Source of the DNA: DASVSL01 sp036388095
Lineage (GTDB): Bacteria; Patescibacteriota; Saccharimonadia; Saccharimonadales; Saccharimonadaceae
Direction: 5' to 3'
Length of the DNA: 6,234 nt
NCBI GenBank assembly: GCA_036388095.1
Contig: DASVSL010000095.1
Span: 1 to 6,234 of the forward strand
Numbering within the stretch: the first letter of the stretch is position 1; each line of letters opens with the position of its first letter. Under the pieces are notes generated by a model, which saw nothing but the letters and a program-made list of their open reading frames with translations, was not told the DNA's origin and searched no databases. The position numbers and the translations under genes are program-made. Below are positions 1 through 5,407 of the stretch, one piece after another.

Positions 1-287
1 TAGCTACCATCACTCGCCCGTATCCGATAGGTCGTTTCGTAGAGTTCATTCTTACCTGTGTAGTGATCGGTCATGGCTTTCATAGCAGCGGCTTTATCAT
101 CGGGGTGAATCAGATCGGTGAAATGAGTGAAATGAATAAAATCCTTCGCCTCATAGCCAAGTACGTCCGTTTTATAGCGCGAGAACCGAAGCGCACCGCT
201 TGGAAATTCCAGTGACCACCATGCCATATCGGCCGCTTGCAAGGCGCCTTCGATATGCTCGACATCAGTTTTAATCATGTCGTCCAT
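1..287 (-). CDS. PAS-domain sensory protein, N-terminal part (runs off left edge)
   Basis: The minus strand stays open from an ATG at 287 to the window edge, giving 95 complete residues with no stop. The translation looks like a PAS domain of the PAS_3 fold: an aromatic WWSLEF strand near residues 23-28, LGY at 43-45, LIHPDD at 59-64 and the strand YRIRASDG at 87-94. Such domains sit at the N-terminus of sensor histidine kinases, diguanylate cyclases and other signalling proteins, where they sense small molecules, redox state or light, or mediate dimerisation. The output domain is outside the window, so the protein's class is unknown. There is no signal peptide or membrane segment in the visible part, so this part is probably cytoplasmic. 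A second in-frame ATG at 278 is a possible start. The 287 start is preferred because a good -10 box lies just upstream, although no Shine-Dalgarno is present. The gene is divergent from the carotenoid cluster. A role in controlling that cluster is only a guess from position. Confidence 0.75.
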   Translation of the reverse strand, partial: MDDMIKTDVEHIEGALQAADMAWWSLEFPSGALRFSRYKTDVLGYEAKDFIHFTHFTDLIHPDDKAAAMKAMTDHYTGKNELYETTYRIRASDGS

Positions 288-293
288 ATAGCA

Positions 294-321
294 AATATAT
301 CGGTTTACCGACAATCCACAA
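294..321 (-). promoter_or_regulatory. Likely promoter of the PAS gene (leaderless)
   Basis: On the minus strand, TTGTGG (316-321, -35-like, 3/6 to consensus) is followed after 16 nt by TATATT (294-299, -10, 5/6). Only six bases, TGCTAT, separate the -10 box from the ATG at 287, so transcription would start at or next to the A of the start codon. This fits the absence of a Shine-Dalgarno sequence. The spacer contains the palindrome CGGTTTACCG (301-310), a natural position for a repressor site. Seen by eye only. Confidence 0.4.
301..310. promoter_or_regulatory. Palindrome CGGTTTACCG, possible operator
   Basis: This is a perfect inverted repeat with 4-bp arms, CGGT and ACCG, around TT. It lies between the -35 and -10 boxes proposed for the divergent PAS gene. 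A protein bound here would block RNA polymerase, as in classical repressor sites. The arms are short enough to arise by chance, so the position is the main reason to list it. Confidence 0.25.
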
Positions 322-339
322 AATGAAATCAGCGCATGA

Positions 340-378
340 TGCGTGACCACGCTCACATTCTGATCTATGGCTCACGCA
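340..378. repeat. Inverted repeat TGCGTGA ... TCACGCA
   Basis: Perfect 7-bp arms, TGCGTGA at 340-346 and TCACGCA at 372-378, are separated by 25 nt in the middle of the divergent intergenic region. The left arm overlaps a tighter palindrome, CGCAT-G-ATGCG (333-343). These could be binding sites for a dimeric regulator acting on either divergent gene, or a weak hairpin. No T-tract follows, so it is not an intrinsic terminator. Confidence 0.3.
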
Positions 379-415
379 CCGAAGCAGATAAACAGCTGCA
401 ATCAAAAGCTGGACG

Positions 416-445
416 CGTTAGCCGTAACTGAGTTTGTGCCTAACG
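416..445. repeat. Inverted repeat CGTTAG ... CTAACG upstream of crtE
   Basis: Perfect 6-bp arms, CGTTAG at 416-421 and CTAACG at 440-445, are separated by 18 nt. A smaller nested pair, GTTA-gccg-TAAC, lies at 417-428. The element ends about 55 nt upstream of the crtE -10 box, which would suit an activator or repressor site for the carotenoid operon. No regulator gene is in the window to pair with it, and a chance repeat cannot be excluded. Confidence 0.25.
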
Positions 446-496
446 TTTTGCTTCGTAGGAAGACATGAATCTCCCTAAAATAGACGCTTTTCTCGG

Positions 497-505
497 TGGT
501 ATACT
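497..505 (+). promoter_or_regulatory. Extended -10 promoter of the carotenoid operon
   Basis: TGGTATACT has the TGn extension (497-499) directly before TATACT (500-505, 5/6 to the -10 consensus). No convincing -35 box lies 16-18 nt upstream, where the sequence is AAAATA-like, but extended -10 promoters tolerate this. Transcription would start near 511-513, leaving only about four to six bases before the crtE ATG at 517. The mRNA would therefore be leaderless or nearly so, matching the lack of a Shine-Dalgarno before crtE. With genes packed end to end after it, this is the only obvious promoter for the cluster. Confidence 0.5.
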
Positions 506-516
506 GGCCCTAACTC

Positions 517-1590
517 ATGGCGCAGCTAAAAAATCAGTTCAAGACCGACTCTAAGGTACTCGTCGATCACGCTTTGGACGTGTTTTTTGCTGACGGAATC
601 GCGGCTTCATCGCGGATCAGCCCGCAGTACCGGGAGCTTTGGAAAGACATGCAGCGACTGGTGACGAGTGGTGGCAAGCGTATCCGGCCGCATATGACCT
701 TCCTCGCATTCGAAGCATTCGGTGGTCAAGACACATCGCATGTCACCCATGTGGCTGCCGCTCAAGAGCTGCTGCACCAATGCTTGCTCATTCATGATGA
801 TATTATCGATCGCGATTATACGCGGTACGGCGTTGATAATATTGCCGGCAGTTTTGAGGCTAAGTACCAAAGCTACGTCCACGAAACGACCGAGCGGACG
901 CACTATGCCCACGGAGCGGCGATTCTGGCCGGTGACTTATTGCTCTCCGGTGCCTACAAATTGCTTGCGTTGAGTCCCTTAACGCCAGACACGAAAGCAC
1001 AAGTGCAGACGATTTTTTCCGACTCCATCCTTGAGGTAGCCGGTGGCGAGTTGATGGACACGGAGTCAGCCTTTCGTTCGCCTGACGAAATCGATACGCT
1101 CGCGATTGCACGTTTTAAAACCGCCAGTTATTCGTTTACCGGCCCACTTATGACTGGAGCGGTCGCGGCGGGGGCTGAGCCCGCGACACTCGGATCATTG
1201 CAGAAGTTCGGGATTCATCTTGGTGTCGCGTTTCAGCTAAAAGATGATTTGCTTGGCGTTTTTGGCGATGAAGCGATCACCGGAAAATCAACCACGAGTG
1301 ACATCAGCGAAGGCAAGTACACTTACTTGGTCGAACAGTTTCTGTCGTTAGCCCCCGAAGAGGATACGGCGTTATTCTACGAGAACTTCGGTGTCCGTAA
1401 CGCTGATGATCACCGGATTGAGACCGTCAAAAGCCTGCTCGTTTTGTCGGGGGCTCGTGATGCCTGCCACGCGAAAATAGATCAGTACGAGGCAGTTGCA
1501 CGGATGGCGCTCGAACAACTACCCATCTCAGTCGAAGACCGACGTAAATTTGAAGCGCTGATCGACACATCGCTGAAGCGGGATTTTTAA
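517..1590 (+). CDS. crtE: Geranylgeranyl diphosphate synthase (polyprenyl synthetase family)
   Basis: This cytosolic enzyme condenses isopentenyl diphosphate with allylic diphosphates to build C20 GGPP, the precursor used by the phytoene synthase encoded next. The 357-residue length is usual for actinobacterial-type CrtE/IdsA. Visible trans-isoprenyl diphosphate synthase motifs are GGKRIRP (52-58, diphosphate binding), the first aspartate-rich motif DDIID (94-98) followed by an RYG turn, AGDLLL (138-143), FKTASY (200-205), and the second Asp region FQLKDDLLG (239-247), then GK (256-257) and EGKYT (265-269). The second motif reads DDLLG rather than DDxxD, as in many actinobacterial homologues, and is not a sign of inactivation. 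An in-frame TAA lies at 511-513, so ATG 517 is the earliest possible start. There is no Shine-Dalgarno, and a -10 box at 500-505 suggests a leaderless mRNA. The stop overlaps the crtB ATG by one base. Chain length is inferred from context; farnesyl or longer-chain synthases share the motifs. Confidence 0.93.
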   Translation: MAQLKNQFKTDSKVLVDHALDVFFADGIAASSRISPQYRELWKDMQRLVTSGGKRIRPHMTFLAFEAFGGQDTSHVTHVAAAQELLHQCLLIHDDIIDRDYTRYGVDNIAGSFEAKYQSYVHETTERTHYAHGAAILAGDLLLSGAYKLLALSPLTPDTKAQVQTIFSDSILEVAGGELMDTESAFRSPDEIDTLAIARFKTASYSFTGPLMTGAVAAGAEPATLGSLQKFGIHLGVAFQLKDDLLGVFGDEAITGKSTTSDISEGKYTYLVEQFLSLAPEEDTALFYENFGVRNADDHRIETVKSLLVLSGARDACHAKIDQYEAVARMALEQLPISVEDRRKFEALIDTSLKRDF

Positions 1591-2417
1591 TGGATCTCTA
1601 CACTCAAACGGCCTATGAAAACGCAACTCAACTCACGCTGCGATACTCCAGCTCATTTAGCAGCAGCAGCCGCCTGTTTAGTCCGGCCATCAGGCGATAC
1701 ATTTATGGGATCTATGGCTTCGTGCGGATTGCGGATGAGATTGTCGACACCTACAAAGGGCCACACGCAGCCACGATACTTGATGAGCTCGAACATGATG
1801 CCTATCGAGCAATCAAACTCGGCTACAGCGCTAACCCGATCGTCCATGCCTTTGCCGACGCCGCACGCCGTTTTCAGATTGATACAGTACTTATCGCGCC
1901 GTTTTTTGACAGCATGCGGCTCGACCTACAGCCGCGACGGTACACTGCGGCCATGTATTCGCGCTATATTCATGGATCGGCCGAAGTCGTCGGGTTGATG
2001 TGCCTGCGCGTCTTTTGTGGACAGGAACAGTCGTTATATGCAGCGCTACGTCCTGGGGCCGAGAAATTAGGCGCGGCCTACCAAAAGGTCAACTTTCTGC
2101 GGGATCTCGCGAGCGACTATCAGGCCCTGGGCCGTTTGTACTTTCCGGGCGTTACCTATGATCAGTTCGACGAGGCTGCCAAAGCCGCCGTGATAGCCGA
2201 TATCACCGCCGACTTTGCCGCCGCCTACCCCGCGATCGTACAGCTACCGACGACATCCCGCGGCGCGGTAATGACAAGCTACGTCTATTATCGATCGCTG
2301 CTGAACAAGCTAGACCGTGCCTCGGTCGAGACAATTAAAACCTCACGGCTCAGACTATCGTCACCCGCCAAACTAGCCCTTCTTAGCTCGGCGATCGTCC
2401 GATCAAAAATCACCTAG
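1590..2417 (+). CDS. crtB: Phytoene synthase
   Basis: Joins two GGPP molecules head to head, through prephytoene diphosphate, to give C40 phytoene, the first committed carotenoid step; it normally works at the membrane surface. The squalene/phytoene synthase signatures are present: RIADEIVD (46-53) carries the first Asp-rich motif, DSMRLDL lies at 107-113, GSAEVVGLM at 129-137, and NFLRDLASD (168-176) is the second Asp-rich motif with its NxLRDxxxD core, followed by GRLYFP (181-186). At 275 residues it is slightly shorter than many family members but contains all catalytic regions. A serine run (residues 20-27), coded partly by AGC repeats, precedes the conserved RRYIYGIYGF helix. The ATG overlaps the crtE stop as TAATG, which suggests reinitiation by the same ribosome, and no good Shine-Dalgarno is seen. 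Squalene or dehydrosqualene synthase share the fold, but the neighbouring crtI, crtY and crtEb genes make phytoene by far the likeliest product. Confidence 0.95.
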   Translation: MDLYTQTAYENATQLTLRYSSSFSSSSRLFSPAIRRYIYGIYGFVRIADEIVDTYKGPHAATILDELEHDAYRAIKLGYSANPIVHAFADAARRFQIDTVLIAPFFDSMRLDLQPRRYTAAMYSRYIHGSAEVVGLMCLRVFCGQEQSLYAALRPGAEKLGAAYQKVNFLRDLASDYQALGRLYFPGVTYDQFDEAAKAAVIADITADFAAAYPAIVQLPTTSRGAVMTSYVYYRSLLNKLDRASVETIKTSRLRLSSPAKLALLSSAIVRSKIT

Positions 2418-2419
2418 TC

Positions 2420-3946
2420 ATGCGGCAAAAAGTGATCATCATCGGAGCTGGTATTGGTGGGTTAGCAACGGCGAATCTGCTGGCAAAAGCCGGCTACGAG
2501 GTTCATGTGCTAGAAAAGGCACAAACACCGGGCGGCCGGGCGGGTCAAAAAGTCCGCAGTGGCTTTCGCTTCGACACCGGTCCCTCATGGTATCTTATGC
2601 CTGGCGTCTTCGAACATTACTTTGGCTTACTTGGCCGCAGTGTCAGTGATTGCTTGACACTCACGCGGCTCAGCCCGGCGTACAAGGTATTTTATGAGAA
2701 CACGCCGGCTCTAACTATCACCGGGGACCTTGCTACCGACGCCGCGACGTTCGAGCAAATCGAGCCCGGAGCCGGTCGTGCGCTCCGACGCTACGTCAAA
2801 CAAAGCGATCAGATTTATGCATTGTCTTTGCAGTATTTTCTCTACAGCAATTTTGCACGAAAACGTGAGCTGCTCGCGCCAGCCATCGTTCGGCGCAGCG
2901 CCAGCCTACTACGGCACGCCTTCCGATCAATTGACAGTTATGTCAGTACCTTCGTGACTGACCGCCGCCTGAAACAAATCCTGGAATATCCAACGGTGTT
3001 TCTTGGCACTTCTCCGTACAGTGCTCCGTCGCTGTATAGCCTCATGAGTGCCCTTGATTTCAAGGAAGGTGTCTACTACCCCGAGGGTGGACTGTATGCC
3101 ATCATCCAGTCGCTTGAGACACTAGGCCGTGAGCTTGGTGTTACCTATCACTACGGGACTAAGGTCACCCGTATTCTGACGCACAACCACGTCGCGGTCG
3201 GTGTTTTGACGACCGAACACGGCTCAATCAGCGCCGACATTGTTATTTCTAACGCTGATCTTCACTTTACCGAGACACAGCTACTCGAACCGCATGAGCA
3301 GACCTATCCCGATACGTACTGGAAGCAGATCGAGTCGAGCCCCAGTGCACTGCTGATGTATATCGGTATCAAAGGCAACCTCCCGCAGCTTGAGCATCAC
3401 AACTTGCTGTTCGTTGACGATTGGAAACAAAATTTCGATGCCATTTTCGTCCATAAAACCATCCCACCAAAAGCGTCGATCTATATCTGCAAACCAAGCG
3501 CAAGCGATAGACAGGTCGCCCCAAATGGAAGCGAAAATATTTTCGTCCTGGTTCCGCTGCCGTCAGGTGTCACGATAAATGCTGCCGAAATTACCCGGCT
3601 GCAGCACCACTACCTTCAGCAGATCAAAGCCATGACCGGGGCCGACCTGACGCGTAACGTTGTCGTCAGTGAAACCTATGGACCAAATGATTTTTCCCAT
3701 GACTTCTATTCGCGGCAGGGTTCAATGCTTGGCAGTTCCCACCTGCTAAAACAGAGCGCGTTCTTTCGAACGTCCAATATGAGCAAAAAAGTAAAAAACC
3801 TTTACTACGTCGGTGCCAATACCACACCTGGTGTCGGTCTGCCGATGTGCCTGATCAGTGCTGAGTTGATCTACAAACGACTCGCCGGCGACTCGCGTGG
3901 TGGTCGGGTGACGCAGATCTCACAATTATCAGGCGGCGAAACGTGA
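2420..3946 (+). CDS. crtI: Phytoene desaturase (CrtI type, lycopene-forming)
   Basis: This FAD-dependent, membrane-associated enzyme introduces double bonds into phytoene; CrtI enzymes of such clusters make lycopene in four steps. At 508 residues it has the normal CrtI length. The N-terminus is a Rossmann dinucleotide-binding fold: GAGIGG at 9-14 with E32 closing the second strand, then GGRAG (38-42) and FDTGPS (51-56). YPEGG is at 220-224 and SNAD at 277-280. The C-terminal FAD/carotenoid signature LYYVGANTTPGVGLP spans 461-475. The gene starts two bases after the crtB stop, with no Shine-Dalgarno, so translation is probably coupled. Its TGA stop overlaps the next gene's ATG (TGATG). The exact number of desaturation steps cannot be read from sequence. 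Lycopene is inferred because the downstream elongase and cyclase act on lycopene or its elongated products. Confidence 0.95.
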   Translation: MRQKVIIIGAGIGGLATANLLAKAGYEVHVLEKAQTPGGRAGQKVRSGFRFDTGPSWYLMPGVFEHYFGLLGRSVSDCLTLTRLSPAYKVFYENTPALTITGDLATDAATFEQIEPGAGRALRRYVKQSDQIYALSLQYFLYSNFARKRELLAPAIVRRSASLLRHAFRSIDSYVSTFVTDRRLKQILEYPTVFLGTSPYSAPSLYSLMSALDFKEGVYYPEGGLYAIIQSLETLGRELGVTYHYGTKVTRILTHNHVAVGVLTTEHGSISADIVISNADLHFTETQLLEPHEQTYPDTYWKQIESSPSALLMYIGIKGNLPQLEHHNLLFVDDWKQNFDAIFVHKTIPPKASIYICKPSASDRQVAPNGSENIFVLVPLPSGVTINAAEITRLQHHYLQQIKAMTGADLTRNVVVSETYGPNDFSHDFYSRQGSMLGSSHLLKQSAFFRTSNMSKKVKNLYYVGANTTPGVGLPMCLISAELIYKRLAGDSRGGRVTQISQLSGGET

Positions 3947-4263
3947 TGGTTCATGGGGTGTATCTATTCGGGCTGTTACTGTCATTAGCCGGGTTGGCAA
4001 CGCTTGATTGCCGGTTCCGTTTAGCCTTTTGGCACGATGCACGCAGAGCATGCCTGACGATCGTAGCTGGGGTCGGGTTTTATATCGTCTGGGATATCGC
4101 TGGTATTTGGCTTGGTATCTTTCGACGCGGCGACAGCCAGTATATCCTGCCGTTCGAGGTATTCTCTGAGTTTCCGCTCGAAGAGGTGTTTTTCTTGCTG
4201 CTTCTTACCTATACTGCGCTGCTGCTTTACACAGGAGTCAACCGGCAATGGCCACGTACGTAA
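3946..4263 (+). CDS. Heterodimeric carotenoid cyclase, first subunit (CrtYc/Ye/Yg-like)
   Basis: A 105-residue integral membrane protein of the lycopene cyclase domain family. In Actinobacteria two such small proteins together close the end rings of lycopene or C50 carotenoids. Counted from the ATG there are three hydrophobic segments, near residues 5-20, 37-57 and 79-96. Family features seen are LDCRFRLAFW after the first helix, WDIAGIWLGIF at the end of the second, and the conserved acidic motif FPLEEVFF (76-83), whose glutamates are characteristic of the family. I chose ATG 3946, which overlaps the crtI TGA; GTG 3943 would add one residue and is also possible. The end overlaps the second cyclase gene by 16 nt, so the two subunits are probably made in equal amounts. 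Whether rings are beta, gamma or epsilon cannot be judged, so no subunit symbol is assigned. Confidence 0.88.
   Translation: MVHGVYLFGLLLSLAGLATLDCRFRLAFWHDARRACLTIVAGVGFYIVWDIAGIWLGIFRRGDSQYILPFEVFSEFPLEEVFFLLLLTYTALLLYTGVNRQWPRT
4233..4237 (+). promoter_or_regulatory. Shine-Dalgarno for the second cyclase gene
   Basis: AGGAG lies 10 nt before the ATG at 4248, inside the end of the preceding gene. It is one of only two clear ribosome binding sites in the cluster and fixes this start, which produces the 16-nt gene overlap. Confidence 0.6.
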
Positions 4264-4556
4264 TTCTCAATCTAGTGTTCCTGGTGCTGGCGCTGCTTTT
4301 GCTCACCATCAGCCGCTGGCGGCCCACGCGGCACTGGCTGATCGTCCTTGGCGCGCTACTGCTACTGACGGCCGTGTTCGATTCGCTGGCAATCTGGCTC
4401 GATTTCTTTTCGTACGAACCGTCCAAACGACTCGGCATCGATCTTGGCCTCGCCCCGATTGAAGATTATATCTACAGCCTGGTGGCCGCACTATTGATTC
4501 CCGCTTTGTGGCAGCTATTCGGAACATCAGACACGTCAAAGGACACGCGTGCGTGA
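4248..4556 (+). CDS. Heterodimeric carotenoid cyclase, second subunit (CrtYd/Yf/Yh-like)
   Basis: A 102-residue membrane protein and the partner of the gene just upstream; in characterised systems both halves are needed for cyclase activity. Hydrophobic segments lie near residues 4-21, 30-51 and 74-91. Family signatures are VFDSLAIWLDFFSY (43-56), GIDLGLAPIEDYIY (63-76) with the conserved P-x-E-D/E acidic motif at 70-73, and a hydrophobic helix after it. The C-terminal tail (93-102) is short and polar. A good Shine-Dalgarno (4233-4237) supports ATG 4248. The gene overlaps its upstream neighbour by 16 nt and the downstream elongase by 8 nt. The subunits are encoded separately here, unlike archaeal and fungal cyclases in which the two domains are fused. 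Substrate may be lycopene or, given the adjacent elongase, an elongated C50 carotenoid. Confidence 0.88.
   Translation: MATYVILNLVFLVLALLLLTISRWRPTRHWLIVLGALLLLTAVFDSLAIWLDFFSYEPSKRLGIDLGLAPIEDYIYSLVAALLIPALWQLFGTSDTSKDTRA
4538..4543 (+). promoter_or_regulatory. Shine-Dalgarno selecting the GTG start of the elongase
   Basis: AAAGGA lies five bases before GTG 4549. This decides the non-ATG start: the first in-frame ATG would fall at residue 54 and delete the N-terminal membrane region just before the first Asp motif. Confidence 0.6.
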
Positions 4557-5406
4557 ACAGTTGATTCGGTTATTTTGGATATCGCGTCCCGTCTCTTGGG
4601 TCAACACGGCCTACCCGTTCGCCGCCGGGTACCTGCTTGGCGGTGGCGGTTTCGACTGGTTGCTATTTGTCGGGACGGTCTTTTTCTTGATTCCGTATAA
4701 CCTGTTGATGTACGGCGTAAACGATGTCTTCGACTATGCGTCTGACGTGCAAAACCCGCGTAAAGGCGGGGTTGAAGGTGCCAGTGTCGCCAAGGCTCAT
4801 CACCGCTCTGTCCTGGTAGCAGCGGGCAGTATAACTGCTCCGTTCGTCCTTATACTGCTGCTACTCGGTACGACGCTCGCCAATCTGTGTCTACTGGTCG
4901 TGCTCTTTTTTGTGCTTGCCTACAGCGTGCCATATCTGCGCTTCAAGGAGCGGCCGCTTTTGGACTCTATCACCTCAAGTATTCATTTCGTTGGCCCCCT
5001 CCTGTACGGCTTGGTCGCAACCGGTTTTGACAGCGCTGCAACCGTCGTTCTTATCGCCTTCTGTCTATGGGGAATGGCGTCTCATGCGTTCGGAGCGGTC
5101 CAGGATATTATCCCGGACCGCCAAGGCGGCATTCACTCGATCGCGACCGTGCTTGGCGCTCGCCTGACGGTATGTCTGGCGTTCGCCCTGTACTGCGTCG
5201 CGGGAATCGTTTTGTTTTACTACCCGATGCCAACGCCTCTACTGTGCGGTGTCGCACTCCTCTACGCACTCAACGTCGCCCCGTTCTTGTCCGTGTCTGA
5301 TGCCGATTCAGGCCGATCCAATTCGGCGTGGCGCCATTTTATTGTCCTTAATCTGTTTGCGGGTTTCTGCATCACGATGCTTTTGCTCTACCTCGTGCGT
5401 CAGTAA
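4549..5406 (+). CDS. crtEb: Lycopene elongase, UbiA prenyltransferase family (CrtEb-like)
   Basis: This membrane prenyltransferase should add C5 units from DMAPP to the ends of lycopene, giving C45 and C50 carotenoids such as nonaflavuxanthin and flavuxanthin. The 285 residues contain about eight hydrophobic helices. The first Asp-rich motif, NDVFDYASD (58-66), runs into QNPRKGGVEGA, a pattern I associate with lycopene elongases rather than menaquinone or haem prenyltransferases. A conserved loop, YSVPYLRFKERPLLD, lies at 125-139. The second Asp motif, DIIPD (186-190), is followed by GGIHSIATVLGA. The GTG start is supported by AAAGGA five bases upstream; it overlaps the preceding stop by 8 nt. 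Position directly after a split cyclase matches the C. glutamicum order crtYe-crtYf-crtEb. It strongly suggests a C50 end product. Other UbiA substrates (quinone, chlorophyll, geranylgeranylglycerol phosphate) are less likely in this setting. Confidence 0.87.
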   Translation: MREQLIRLFWISRPVSWVNTAYPFAAGYLLGGGGFDWLLFVGTVFFLIPYNLLMYGVNDVFDYASDVQNPRKGGVEGASVAKAHHRSVLVAAGSITAPFVLILLLLGTTLANLCLLVVLFFVLAYSVPYLRFKERPLLDSITSSIHFVGPLLYGLVATGFDSAATVVLIAFCLWGMASHAFGAVQDIIPDRQGGIHSIATVLGARLTVCLAFALYCVAGIVLFYYPMPTPLLCGVALLYALNVAPFLSVSDADSGRSNSAWRHFIVLNLFAGFCITMLLLYLVRQ

Positions 5407-5407
5407 C

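Noticed and set aside
288..516. Riboswitch or structured leader RNA for crtE
   Set aside because: The likely transcription start is only a few bases before ATG 517, and no known riboswitch pattern was recognised in the short region.
1076..1078. Loss of the second Asp-rich motif in CrtE (DDLLG instead of DDxxD)
   Set aside because: The region FQLKDDLLGVFGD with following GK residues is a known variant in actinobacterial-type synthases, so it is not evidence of an inactive enzyme.
607..1111. Plus- and minus-strand frames inside crtE
   Set aside because: The crtE frame carries all family motifs; the alternatives are low-complexity shadows without recognisable domains.
1661..1675. AGC repeats in crtB as a slippage-prone tract
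   Set aside because: Only about four in-frame serine codons; changes in copy number would keep the frame, and no phase-variation logic follows.
4021..4539. Minus-strand open frames opposite the cyclase genes (for example 4021-4248, 4238-4438, 4309-4539)
   Set aside because: They lie wholly opposite well-recognised cyclase subunit genes, resemble no family and have no independent start signals.
5249..5407. Longer upstream start for the glycosyltransferase at ATG 5249
   Set aside because: It would add 53 residues overlapping the elongase gene in another frame; the added stretch is unlike a GT2 N-terminus, and the conserved VVIPVFNE begins five residues after ATG 5408.
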